Origin: Thermoleophilia bacterium
GTDB taxonomy: Bacteria; Actinomycetota; Thermoleophilia; Gaiellales; Gaiellaceae
Length of the DNA stretch: 26,749 nt
Reading direction: 5' to 3'
Assembly (NCBI GenBank): GCA_014534415.1
Contig: JACVRM010000009.1
Coordinates: 1-26,749 of the forward strand
Both the position numbers and the translations under genes were made by a program. Position 1 is the first letter of the stretch. Each line of letters starts with the position of its first letter. Under the pieces are notes generated by a model. That model was not told where the DNA came from. It searched no databases and was given only the letters and a program-made list of their open reading frames with translations. Below, one piece after another: positions 7,007-14,907 of this stretch.

Positions 7007-8200
7007 ATGGCGCGGGGGGCGCGCGACGTGTTCTACGTGGATGGTCTGCGCACGGCGTTCGGCCGGGCCGGCCCGCGCGGGATCTTCTGGCGGACCCGTG
7101 CCGACGACATGGCCGTCAAGGTCACGCGCGAGCTTCTGCGACGGAACGCCGACGTGCCGCCCGAGCGCATCGGCGACGTGATCTTCGCGGCGACCGCGCA
7201 GGTCGGCGACCAAGGATTGACGCTCGGCCGCAACGTCGCACTGCTCGCCGGAATTCCGACGACCGTGCCCGGGTTTGCGCTCGACCGAATGTGCGCCGGC
7301 GCGCTGACGGCGGTTACGGCGGGCGCGGGAGAGATCGCGATGGGCGCCGCGGACGCCATCGTCGCCGGCGGCGTCGAGCACATGGGCCACCACCCCATGG
7401 GCGACGAGGTCGACTTCAACCCACGCTTCGTCGCTGAACGCATCGTGGACACGTCTGCGGTGAGGATGGGAGCAACCGCCGAGAACCTGCACGACCGCTT
7501 TCCCGAGTTGACGAAGGAAGACGCCGACGTGTTCTCCGTGCGGTCGCATCGCCGGCTTGCGGCCGCCTGGCAGAACGGCGCGATGTCGAAGACGGTCGTG
7601 CCGATGTCGGTCTTCACCGACGACGGGTGGCGACTCGCCGACCGCGACGAGTTTCTGCGGCCGGATACGACGCTCGCGGGGCTCGCCGACCTGCCCACGC
7701 CGTTCCGGGCGGGCGGGCGAGTCACAGCCGGGAACTCGGCAGGGCTGACGGACGGCGCAACCGTCTGCCTGCTCGCGTCCGGCAGCGCCGTCGACGAGTT
7801 CGGCCTCGAACCGCGCATGCGCCTGGTCGCGTTCGCTTTCGCCGGCGTCGAGCCCGCGCTGATGGGGCTCGGGCCCGTACCCGCCACGCAGCGCGTGCTC
7901 GAGCAGGCCGGGCTGACGATCGACGACATCGGGCTCTTCGAGCTCAACGAGCCGTTCGCGGTCCAGGTGCTGACGTGGTGCGAAGGCGTGGGCGTCTCGC
8001 CGGGGGACGAGCGGCTCAACCCCTACGGCGGCGCAATCGCGTGCGGACACCCGCTGGCGGCCACGGGCGTGCGCCTGATCGCTCAGCTCGCTCACGGGCT
8101 GAGCGCGCGGCCCGAGGTGCGCTACGGGTTGACGGCCCTGTGCGTCGGCATGGGCATGGGCGCCGCCGTGCTCTGGGAGAACGCGCAATACGCGCCGTGA
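7007..8200 (+). CDS. Acetyl-CoA acyltransferase (thiolase, FadA-like)
   Basis: Thiolases cleave 3-ketoacyl-CoA with CoA to acetyl-CoA and a shortened acyl-CoA, the last step of beta-oxidation. The 397-residue length fits. The acylated nucleophile is C96 in DRMCAGAL, the conserved NEPFAVQ lies at about 314, GGAIACGHPLAATG carries H348, and the second catalytic Cys is C379 in CVGMGMG. The ATG is leaderless by the TATGCT element six bases upstream. It is followed on the same strand, after 210 nt with two small palindromes, by the FadB/FadJ-type protein, and the two should form the beta-oxidation complex. Confidence 0.94.
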   Translation: MARGARDVFYVDGLRTAFGRAGPRGIFWRTRADDMAVKVTRELLRRNADVPPERIGDVIFAATAQVGDQGLTLGRNVALLAGIPTTVPGFALDRMCAGALTAVTAGAGEIAMGAADAIVAGGVEHMGHHPMGDEVDFNPRFVAERIVDTSAVRMGATAENLHDRFPELTKEDADVFSVRSHRRLAAAWQNGAMSKTVVPMSVFTDDGWRLADRDEFLRPDTTLAGLADLPTPFRAGGRVTAGNSAGLTDGATVCLLASGSAVDEFGLEPRMRLVAFAFAGVEPALMGLGPVPATQRVLEQAGLTIDDIGLFELNEPFAVQVLTWCEGVGVSPGDERLNPYGGAIACGHPLAATGVRLIAQLAHGLSARPEVRYGLTALCVGMGMGAAVLWENAQYAP

Positions 8201-8251
8201 AGGAACGCGCGCTAGGCGCTGAATCGGCGCACCCGCGCGCAGCTTTCGCGA

Positions 8252-8266
8252 CGGTGCCTGGCACCG
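8252..8266. repeat. REP-like palindrome CGGTGCC-T-GGCACCG
   Basis: A perfect 7-bp inverted repeat around one T. A shorter, inverted-orientation relative (GTGCC-T-GGCAC) lies at 8365-8375. Both are in the 210-base gap between the thiolase and hydratase/dehydrogenase genes, which holds no credible gene. Short palindromes of this kind are often spread by REP-associated transposases, one of which is at 22538. Confidence 0.6.
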
Positions 8267-8364
8267 CGCGGGAGCGTCGCGGCGCGCCCGGAACTGGCCT
8301 TGCCAAGCGGGACGGCCCTGCGCCGGCGCGGAAGATGTCACACCGCCGCGACGGTTTCGCGCGC

Positions 8365-8375
8365 GTGCCTGGCAC
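8365..8375. repeat. REP-like palindrome GTGCC-T-GGCAC, second copy
   Basis: A perfect 5-bp inverted repeat around one T. Read on the minus strand the neighbourhood, CGACGGTGCCAGGCAC, matches the first copy at 8249-8265 except at the centre, so the two copies face each other about 100 bases apart. They could act as a terminator or mRNA-stabilising structure between the two beta-oxidation genes. Confidence 0.55.
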
Positions 8376-8410
8376 CGTCGGCGCCGCCCCTGCAGGTGGC
8401 CGGCCGAGCC

Positions 8411-10432
8411 ATGGCTGAAGGCCCCCCGACCGAGTTCAAGCTTCAACGCATCGACACGCCCGTCGGTCCAGTTGCGCTCGTCACGATCGACAACGGCGAG
8501 GATCACACCAAACCGACCGTATTCGGCCGCAGCGCACTCGCGTCCGGGCAGCGCGCTCTCGCTGAACTGGAGCGCGGCGAGTGGCGTGCGCTGGTTCTGA
8601 CGGGTAAGCCGTTCGTGTTCGCGGCCGGCGCCGACCTGGACGAGTTCCCGCGCGTGCGCACGCGTGAGGAGGCGGTGGCCGGCAGCCGCGCCGGGCACGA
8701 GCTGTTCGGCGGCATCCGCGCACTGCCGTTCCCGACCGTCGCCGCCGTCAACGGCGCGTGTCTCGGGGGCGGCGTGGAAATCGCGCTGCACTGCGACGCC
8801 CGCACGATCTCGAGCGCCGTCCGCCGCTTCGCGCTGCCCGAATGCTTCCTGGGAATCGTGCCGGGCTGGGGCGGCACGCAGCTCGTTCCGCGGCTCGTCG
8901 GCGCGGAGATCGCCGTTCGCTTCGTCGTGGAAAACCCGATGCGGCAGAACCGCATGCTGACCGGAGCCGAGGCCGTCGAATACGGGCTCGCCGACCGCCT
9001 GCTCGAGCCGGCCGAGTTCCTCGACGAGTCCGTCGCCTTCGCGGTCGAGCTCGCGGAACGCGGCCGGCTGGACCGCGAGCCGGCCGACCTCTCCGATGCC
9101 GCGGAGGTGACGCGCCGCGCGCGCGCCCGGCTCGACGATTCGCTGCACGGCGCCGCGCCCGCGCCGTACCGCGCGCTCGATCTCATGGAAGGCGCTGCTC
9201 GCTGGACGATCGAGGAGGGGTACCGCGCCGAGGAGGAGGCAACCGCCGACCTGCTGCTCAGCCCCCAGGCACAGGCGTCGCTCTACGCGTTCGACCTCGT
9301 CGAGCGGCGCGCCAGGCGCCCGCGCGGCATCCGGGACGCCGAGCCTCGCACGGTGCGGAAGGTCGGCATCGCCGGCGCCGGCCTGATGGCGAGCCAGCTG
9401 GCGGCGCTGCTGCTCCGCCGCCTGGAGGTGCCCGTCGTACTGCGCGACGTCCGCGAGGAGGCGATCTCCTCGGCACTCGACTCGATCCGCCGCGAGCTCG
9501 CCGCCGACGTCGCGAAGGGCCGGTACGACGACGGCAAGGCTCGCTTCCTCGCCTCGCTCGCCACGGGGTCGACCGACTACGACGGCTGGGACGACTGCGA
9601 TCTGGTCGTCGAGGCCGTCTTCGAGGACCTCGACATCAAGAGGCAGGTCTTTGCCGAGCTCGAGCAGCTCGTCGCTTCAGAGTGCGTCCTAGCGACGAAC
9701 ACGTCGGCGCTCTCCGTGATGGAGATCGGGAGCGCCGTCGACCACCCCGAGCGCGTCGTCGGCATGCACTTCTTCAACCCGGTCGCCCTGATGCCGCTCG
9801 TCGAGCTCGTCCGCACACCGGCGACCGGCGACGCCGCGCTCGCCACCGCCGCGGCTGTCTGCGAGCGGCTTCGCAAGCGGCCGGTGGTCGTCGAGGACGC
9901 GCCCGGCTTCGTCGTCAACCGCCTGTTGACGCGCATGACTACGACGCTGATGGACGCACTCGAGCACGGCAACACGGTCGAGGAGACCGACGAGGCCGTG
10001 CTCCGTCTCGGCCTGCCGATGGCCCCCTCGGTGCTCCTCCAGATGGTCGGCCCCCGCGTCGCCTACAACGTGCTCGAGACGATGCACGCGGCCTACCCCG
10101 AACGCTTCCCGCTGTCGCCGACCCTGCGACACGCCGCTGAGGGCCGCGACGAGATCGTCGTCGTGGAACAGCGCCGGCGTTCCGTCGAGGAGATCACGGA
10201 CGCGGTGCTGGCGGCGCTCGCCGACGAGATCCGCCACGTGCTCGAGGAGGGCGTCGTGCCCGAGGCTGGCGACGTGGACACGTGCATGCTGCTTGGCGCC
10301 GGCTTTCCGTTCTTCCTGGGCGGGATCACGAAGCACCTGGACCAGGCGGGCGTCAGCGACCGCGTGGTCGGCCGTCCGCTCGCGGAAGTACGCGCCGCTG
10401 CGCCCGTGCGACACGCTCAGAATCGCGCGTAG
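8411..10432 (+). CDS. Two-domain enoyl-CoA hydratase / 3-hydroxyacyl-CoA dehydrogenase (FadB/FadJ-like)
   Basis: The 673-residue protein joins a crotonase domain (about 1-290) to a 3-hydroxyacyl-CoA dehydrogenase (about 315-670). The two hydratase glutamates are present as E123 in LGGGVE and E144 in LPECFLG, with an oxyanion-type AAGADLDEF near 71. The dehydrogenase has a slightly unusual NAD motif GAGLMASQLA (family norm GAGTMGxGIA), then TNTSALSV and GMHFFNPVALMPLVE with H453. It performs steps two and three of beta-oxidation. The ATG at 8411 begins just before the first conserved strand; no strong SD is visible. It follows the thiolase, and the pair matches the usual fadA/fadB partnership. 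Confidence 0.93.
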   Translation: MAEGPPTEFKLQRIDTPVGPVALVTIDNGEDHTKPTVFGRSALASGQRALAELERGEWRALVLTGKPFVFAAGADLDEFPRVRTREEAVAGSRAGHELFGGIRALPFPTVAAVNGACLGGGVEIALHCDARTISSAVRRFALPECFLGIVPGWGGTQLVPRLVGAEIAVRFVVENPMRQNRMLTGAEAVEYGLADRLLEPAEFLDESVAFAVELAERGRLDREPADLSDAAEVTRRARARLDDSLHGAAPAPYRALDLMEGAARWTIEEGYRAEEEATADLLLSPQAQASLYAFDLVERRARRPRGIRDAEPRTVRKVGIAGAGLMASQLAALLLRRLEVPVVLRDVREEAISSALDSIRRELAADVAKGRYDDGKARFLASLATGSTDYDGWDDCDLVVEAVFEDLDIKRQVFAELEQLVASECVLATNTSALSVMEIGSAVDHPERVVGMHFFNPVALMPLVELVRTPATGDAALATAAAVCERLRKRPVVVEDAPGFVVNRLLTRMTTTLMDALEHGNTVEETDEAVLRLGLPMAPSVLLQMVGPRVAYNVLETMHAAYPERFPLSPTLRHAAEGRDEIVVVEQRRRSVEEITDAVLAALADEIRHVLEEGVVPEAGDVDTCMLLGAGFPFFLGGITKHLDQAGVSDRVVGRPLAEVRAAAPVRHAQNRA

Positions 10433-10443
10433 CGCTCATGTCG

Positions 10444-10462
10444 CATCGGCTTCCCGCCGATG
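10444..10462. other. Hairpin CATCGGC-TTCCC-GCCGATG
   Basis: A perfect 7-bp inverted repeat with a five-base loop, 11 nt after the hydratase/dehydrogenase stop and 3 nt before the TATGCT element of the helicase gene. It may end the upstream transcript, or be an operator over the -35 to -10 spacer of the helicase promoter. Confidence 0.5.
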
Positions 10463-10465
10463 AGA

Positions 10466-10471
10466 TATGCT
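10466..10471 (+). promoter_or_regulatory. -10 element TATGCT of the helicase gene
   Basis: TATGCT would place the RNA start near 10478, downstream of the ATG at 10467. This argues for the later start at 10548 and a 5' leader of about 70 nt. No good -35 hexamer is seen. Confidence 0.5.
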
Positions 10472-10513
10472 GTTTCCACCGCTCGCGCACAGACGATCGC
10501 GTGAGCGCACTTT

Positions 10514-10547
10514 GAGGAGCTTGCGACACGCGTCTCGTGTCGCCCGC
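10514..10547 (+). promoter_or_regulatory. SD sequence joined to the start codon by a hairpin
   Basis: GAGGAG (10514-10519) lies 28 nt before the ATG at 10548, too far to act directly. In between, GCGACACG (10523-10530) and CGTGTCGC (10536-10543) form a perfect 8-bp stem with a five-base loop. Folded, the stem would shorten the working distance to 7 nt. This supports the chosen start and hints at structure-dependent translation. Confidence 0.5.
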
Positions 10548-13022
10548 ATGCAAGAGATCGCTGACCACCCGACTACGACGTCGGAAGCGGCGGCCGAGCT
10601 GGCCGCAGCGGCGGCGCGCGCGGAAGCCTGGGCGGGCGAGCCGTTCGTCCACGCCGACGAGGATCCGGCCGTCGCGCTGGCACCCGATACGGCCCGCCGG
10701 CGCGCGCTCGAGGCCGCGCTCGCGGAGATCGACGCCGGGCATGCGAGGCCCTCCAACGACTGGCGCGTCCGCTACGCGCTGATGCTCGGTCTCGAGCGCG
10801 TGCTCACTGCCAAGCCGCCCCGTCTTCGCTCGGGCACCGAGCTGCGCCGCCACCAGATCGACGCGCTCGCCGGCATGCTGACCGAGCTGATCGCGGCGAA
10901 CGAGCAGGCCGCCGCGCTCAACGGCAACGGCGCGGTGACCGCCGACGAGCTCGCCGAGGTGCCCGACGAGGAGGACGAGGACGAGCCGCTCGCCGAAGAG
11001 GAGTACGCCGAGCCGCAGGCCGAGCAGGACCCTGGTGCCGTCCGCCGCTTCCGCTTCCGCCACCCGACCGCGTCCGGCAAGACGATCGCCGCCGCCGGCT
11101 TCGTGGAAGCCGCGCGCACGATCGGCGTCCTCATCCTCACCCACCGCCGGCTGCTCGTCTCGCAGTTCACCCGCGACCTCACGAGCGAGGGTTACGGCGA
11201 CCGCTTCACCGACGCCGTGACGCGCGGGCAGCGACTCGAGCGCCCGAATCCGATCACGATTCAGACGTACGCCTGGTTCGCGCGTCACGTCGGCGAGCTC
11301 GACCGCAACGCGTACCAGCTCGTCATCTGCGACGAGGCGCACACCGCGCTCGGCGAGAAGACCAGCGCTGCGATCCGCAGCTTTCCCGAGCCGATCTACG
11401 TGGGCATGACGGCGACTGAACAGCTGATCGCGAAGCAGGTGGCGGACGTGTTTCCGGCGTCGGTCGACGACCTGCCGCTGGCTGACGCAGCTCGCCGCGG
11501 CCTCGTCGCGCCGCTGCGGTGCCTGAGGGTCCCGCCGGTCGCCGCCATCCACTCGGTGCCGATCGTGGGCGGCGACTTCGAGGAACGCGCGCTCGCCGCG
11601 GTGCTCGACCACAAGGCGCTCAACCAAGCGGCTGCGAGCCTCTACCGCGATCGCTTCGACTCGACGCCCGGCGTCGTGTACGCGGCCGGCGTCGACCACG
11701 CCTACAACCTCGCCATGGAATTCCGCGCGGCCGGCCTGAGGGCGGAGGCGGTGAGCGGCCGCACGCCGCCCGTCAAGCTCGCCGAGATCCTCGCCGCCTA
11801 CGAGCGCGGTGAGATCGACGTGCTGATCAACGCGATGCTGCTCGCAGAGGGCTGGAACTCGCCGCGCGCGACCGTCGTGATGCATCTCGCCCCGACGGCG
11901 AGCCGCCGCGTCTACCAGCAGCGGATCGGCCGCATCATGCGGACGCACGCTCGCAAGGAGGCGGGCATCGTCGTCGACTTCGTCCCCAAAGGAGCCACGC
12001 ACAACGACCGCGTGACGACCCTCCACGCGCTGCTCGACGCCGACTTCTACCGCGAGGGGGCGCGCGTCACCCCCGCTCCCCGCCGCCGCCCGCAGCGCCG
12101 TGCGCGGCGCCGCCTCTCGCCGGCCCAGTGGCTCGTCCCTGTGACCCCCGACGTCCGCCGGCGGCTCGCCGTGATCCAGCGCGAGTGGCAGCGCGTCGAT
12201 CCGCGGTTCCTCGACGAGGACGAGCAGCGCTACTGGGCAACGATTGCCGGCCGCCAGGTGCGCTACGAGGATCGCACCGAGTTCGTCAAGAAGCTGACGG
12301 ACGAACGCGCGTCGCGCGGGTGCCTCGAGCAGTTCCTGTTCACGTGCGCGGCTGAGAACCCCAACCGGCGCCTGCGCATGACGGCGCTCGCCGACCGCGT
12401 CTCGATGGGCATCGACCGCGAGAGCTTCGACGATCTCGTCACGATCGTGACCCAGGCACCCACGTGGGAGAAGGACCGCCTACCGGGCATCCGCACGCTG
12501 CTGCGCGCGCTCGGCGAGGGCAAGGTGGACGCGCCCGAGCAGATCCTCGCGCGCTGGACGTGGAAGCTCGCGCGCGCGACGCGCAAGGCGCAGGACCGCC
12601 GCGCCAGCGCCGAGTTTCCGGAGGCGAAACGGCTGCTCGGGGCGCTCGCGAACTCGCGCGGGCACCGGCACGAGGAAAACGCGCGGAAGCTCGTCGACGC
12701 GACGCTCGAGCTGCCGCTGCACGTCGGGGCCGCGCTCCTCGCCTCGGCCGACGGCTACACGCCGCGCGCCACGAACCTGATCGACGCCGCGCGGGAGCGC
12801 CTGGCGCCGCTTCCGGACATGGCGACCGCGCTCAGCGAAAACCTGCCGGCCCCAAAGGCACGACCCTCTCGCTCGCGCCGGCGGCGGCGCCGCAAGAAGT
12901 CGGGCGGCCAGGCGCAGCCTCAGGCGAAGGCTGCGGACACGCAGACGGCGCAGCCGGGCGAGGACAGCACGGCGCTGGCGGCCGAGCCGGCCGGCGCGGA
13001 AGCCGCCTCGGAAGCCGCCTAG
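10548..13022 (+). CDS. Superfamily 2 DEAD/DEAH-type helicase with acidic insert and basic tail
   Basis: An 824-residue protein with the SF2 motifs in order: Walker A HPTASGKT (172-179), DEAH (262-265), GMTAT (286-290), EGWNSPR (434-440) and the arginine-finger motif YQQRIGRIMR (456-465). It resembles ResIII/DEAD-type helicases that use ATP to move on or open nucleic acid. A highly acidic insert (about 133-161) separates the Q-like ELRRHQIDAL segment from Walker A. After the helicase core there is a region of about 300 residues of unknown fold, then an Arg/Lys-rich tail (RSRRRRRRKK) and an Ala-rich end. No methylase or nuclease is adjacent, so restriction is unlikely; a ribosome- or RNA-linked role is possible. 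The start is argued under the leader hairpin entry. It converges with the PAC2 gene, with 2 nt between stops. Confidence 0.85.
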   Translation: MQEIADHPTTTSEAAAELAAAAARAEAWAGEPFVHADEDPAVALAPDTARRRALEAALAEIDAGHARPSNDWRVRYALMLGLERVLTAKPPRLRSGTELRRHQIDALAGMLTELIAANEQAAALNGNGAVTADELAEVPDEEDEDEPLAEEEYAEPQAEQDPGAVRRFRFRHPTASGKTIAAAGFVEAARTIGVLILTHRRLLVSQFTRDLTSEGYGDRFTDAVTRGQRLERPNPITIQTYAWFARHVGELDRNAYQLVICDEAHTALGEKTSAAIRSFPEPIYVGMTATEQLIAKQVADVFPASVDDLPLADAARRGLVAPLRCLRVPPVAAIHSVPIVGGDFEERALAAVLDHKALNQAAASLYRDRFDSTPGVVYAAGVDHAYNLAMEFRAAGLRAEAVSGRTPPVKLAEILAAYERGEIDVLINAMLLAEGWNSPRATVVMHLAPTASRRVYQQRIGRIMRTHARKEAGIVVDFVPKGATHNDRVTTLHALLDADFYREGARVTPAPRRRPQRRARRRLSPAQWLVPVTPDVRRRLAVIQREWQRVDPRFLDEDEQRYWATIAGRQVRYEDRTEFVKKLTDERASRGCLEQFLFTCAAENPNRRLRMTALADRVSMGIDRESFDDLVTIVTQAPTWEKDRLPGIRTLLRALGEGKVDAPEQILARWTWKLARATRKAQDRRASAEFPEAKRLLGALANSRGHRHEENARKLVDATLELPLHVGAALLASADGYTPRATNLIDAARERLAPLPDMATALSENLPAPKARPSRSRRRRRRKKSGGQAQPQAKAADTQTAQPGEDSTALAAEPAGAEAASEAA

Positions 13023-13024
13023 TA

Positions 13025-13909
13025 CTACTGGTCGGTGGCGGCGTCGGGCGCGTCACCGCGCTCGCGCTCGCGCAGGTAGCGCGTCAGCTCGGCGGCGAGC
13101 GCGTCGCCCGACGGCAGCGCGGACGGGTCGAGCTCGTCGGTTCGCTGCTCGAGCTCCTCGACGTACGCGGCCGTCTCCGCGTCGGCGGCGACCGCCTCGC
13201 TGACCTGTTCGACGTACCCTCGCCCCGCCCGGCGAAGCTCGGCCACGTCGATCTGCCCGCCGAGCAGCGTCGCCAGCCGCTCGCACAGCGCCTGCGCGGC
13301 TCGCGGGCTCGGCGTGAGCTGCACGTAGTGGGGAACGGCAGCCCAGAGGCTCACGGACGGCAGCTCGGCCTTACGGCACGCGTCGTGGAGCACACCGACG
13401 ATTCCGGTCGGCCCCTCGTACCGTGAGGCCGACAGTCCCAGGCGCTCGACGAGCTCCGGATCGGTCGCGCTGCCCGTCACCGGGCTTGCCCGCGTATGCG
13501 GCACGTCGGCAAGCAGCGCGCCCAGCGTGACGACGAGCTCCACGCCGAGCTCGCGCGCGAAATCCACGACGTAGCCGCAGTACGTCCGCCAGCGCAGGTT
13601 CGGCTCGATCCCGAGCATGAGAATCACGTCGCGGCCGAGCTCGCGCGGCCGGGCGGCGTAGAAGACGGTCTCGGGCCATTCGATGCGGCGCGTCATACCC
13701 TCTTCGAGCGAGACCGTCGGCCGCGTCGCCTGGAAGTCGAAGAACTCCTCCGGGTCGATGTCGGCGAACCGCTCCGCCTGCCACTGTCGCGCGAGATACC
13801 CGGCGGCAAGCGAGGCGCCCTGGCCGCCGTCGTTCCAGCCGCGAAACGCCGTGATCAGAACGGGCTCAGAGAGGCGCGGGCGATGGACGACGCGGAGCTC
13901 GCTCGGCAC
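13025..13909 (-). CDS. PAC2 family protein (proteasome assembly chaperone-like)
   Basis: This 294-residue protein shows the PAC2 pattern: LITAFRGWNDGGQGASLAAGYL at the N-terminus, DFQATRPTVSLEEGMTRRIEWPE, LGIEPNLRWRTYCGYVVDFARELGVELVVTLGALLADVPHTR in the middle and SLWAAVPHYVQLTPSPRAAQALCERL near the end. In eukaryotes PAC2 helps proteasome assembly; the actinobacterial members have no settled function. The GTG start is supported by a TAGACT -10 element seven bases upstream, overlapping the stop of the haem A synthase gene. A Glu/Asp-rich helical C-terminal tail follows the core domain. No proteasome gene (prcB/prcA, mpa, pup) is in the window. Confidence 0.9.
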   Translation of the reverse strand: MPSELRVVHRPRLSEPVLITAFRGWNDGGQGASLAAGYLARQWQAERFADIDPEEFFDFQATRPTVSLEEGMTRRIEWPETVFYAARPRELGRDVILMLGIEPNLRWRTYCGYVVDFARELGVELVVTLGALLADVPHTRASPVTGSATDPELVERLGLSASRYEGPTGIVGVLHDACRKAELPSVSLWAAVPHYVQLTPSPRAAQALCERLATLLGGQIDVAELRRAGRGYVEQVSEAVAADAETAAYVEELEQRTDELDPSALPSGDALAAELTRYLRERERGDAPDAATDQ

Positions 13910-13916
13910 CCCGCCA

Positions 13917-13922
13917 AGTCTA
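13917..13922 (-). promoter_or_regulatory. -10 element TAGACT for leaderless PAC2 gene
   Basis: On the minus strand TAGACT ends seven bases before the GTG at 13909, and its first three bases are the TAG stop of the haem A synthase gene. This suggests an independent internal promoter within a tightly packed pair. Confidence 0.55.
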
Positions 13923-14846
13923 CGCGGCGTGTATCCGGGCGGACGGTGGCGGGCGCCACAGCAACGTGACGAAAGCGACCGTCGTCGCCCACACGGCCGC
14001 GGCGAGCGCGACGTGCACTAGCACGAGCCCCCACGGCAGTTCCAGGCGGTACTGGAGCTCGCCGACACTCATCTGCGCGACGACCACGGCCAGAAGCGCG
14101 ACCCCAGCGCGGAAAACGTGCGGATAGCGCGAGCGCATGCGGGCGGCGTAGACGAGCGCGAACGCGAGCGTCAGCCCGAACGCCGCGGTGACACGCACGT
14201 GCAGCGCGACCGCCTCATCGAGCGTGCCGATGCGGCGGATCTCCGCGCTGTCCCCCGGATGAGGGCCGGCAGCGGTCGCGAACGCGCCGCTGACTACGAG
14301 CGCGAGCGTCACGCCGGCGAGCGCGAGGCCGATGTGCGGGAGCGGAGCCGGCACCGCGGCGCCGCGGTCGCCGCGCCACGGCGCGAGCGCCAGCACGACC
14401 GCGCCGGCGAGCACGATCAGGGCGAGCAGGAAGTGCGACATGACGAGCAGCGGATGCAGGCCCGACCGGATAGTGAGCAGGCCGAGCGGCGCCTGCCCGA
14501 CCGTCCCGATCGCGACGCCGGCGGCCACGCCTGTGGCCCAGCCGGGCAGGCCCCGGACGCGCCGTGCCGCCAGGCCGGTCGCGACAGCGAGCGCCACCGG
14601 GATCACGCTGAAGACGCGATTGCCGAACTCGACGGCCCCGTGGAAGTTCTCCTCGGGGAAGAAGTTGCGGCGCTCGCAGCCCGGCCAGCTCTCGCACCCG
14701 AGACCGGAGGCCGTCAGCCGGACGAGGGCGCCGGTGATGATGACGCCGTAGAGCGCGAGCGCCGCCGCGATTGCCAGCCTGCGGAACCCGGCCGGCGAGA
14801 GTTCGAACCGGCGCGTCCGCCGCAGCCTCTCCACGCCAGCCTCCAC
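13920..14846 (-). CDS. ctaA: Haem A synthase (CtaA/COX15)
   Basis: CtaA oxidises the C8 methyl of haem O to make haem A for cytochrome c oxidase. The 308-residue membrane protein has about eight hydrophobic helices. The first extracellular loop carries the Cys pair C51/C57 (GLGCESWPGC) of CtaA-type enzymes and then FHGAVEFGNR with a likely haem-ligand H69; a further HFLLALIVL helix, an LHVRVT segment and an HVALAAAVW segment supply the other His residues. The GTG start is given by TAGACT seven bases upstream. No ctaB (haem O synthase) or cox genes are in the window. It implies an aerobic respiratory host. Confidence 0.93.
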   Translation of the reverse strand: MEAGVERLRRTRRFELSPAGFRRLAIAAALALYGVIITGALVRLTASGLGCESWPGCERRNFFPEENFHGAVEFGNRVFSVIPVALAVATGLAARRVRGLPGWATGVAAGVAIGTVGQAPLGLLTIRSGLHPLLVMSHFLLALIVLAGAVVLALAPWRGDRGAAVPAPLPHIGLALAGVTLALVVSGAFATAAGPHPGDSAEIRRIGTLDEAVALHVRVTAAFGLTLAFALVYAARMRSRYPHVFRAGVALLAVVVAQMSVGELQYRLELPWGLVLVHVALAAAVWATTVAFVTLLWRPPPSARIHAA

Positions 14847-14853
14847 GGCACCG

Positions 14854-14859
14854 AGTCTA
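14854..14859 (-). promoter_or_regulatory. -10 element TAGACT for leaderless ctaA
   Basis: On the minus strand TAGACT is followed by seven bases and then the GTG at 14846. It lies in the 61-base gap after selD, which otherwise shows no gene or strong hairpin. Confidence 0.55.
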
Positions 14860-14907
14860 GAGTCCGACGAAACCTGTCCCGGCGAGCGGATCTGCGCGCC
14901 GCCCGCC

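Noticed and set aside
6929..9148. Long minus-strand open frame opposite the thiolase and hydratase genes
   Set aside because: It is an antisense shadow of two strongly supported enzyme genes and shows no domain.
10467..10547. Longer helicase start at the ATG at 10467
   Set aside because: This ATG lies within the TATGCT -10 element, so it would not be in the RNA; the extra 27 residues look random (Arg/Ser-rich).
10548..13022. Type I/III restriction subunit as part of a defence island
   Set aside because: No methylase, specificity or nuclease partner is near, and the flanking genes are all housekeeping.
14847..14907. tRNA or selenocysteine tRNA in the selD-ctaA gap
   Set aside because: Only 61 bases, with no cloverleaf and no CCA-like end; the gap is explained by the ctaA promoter.
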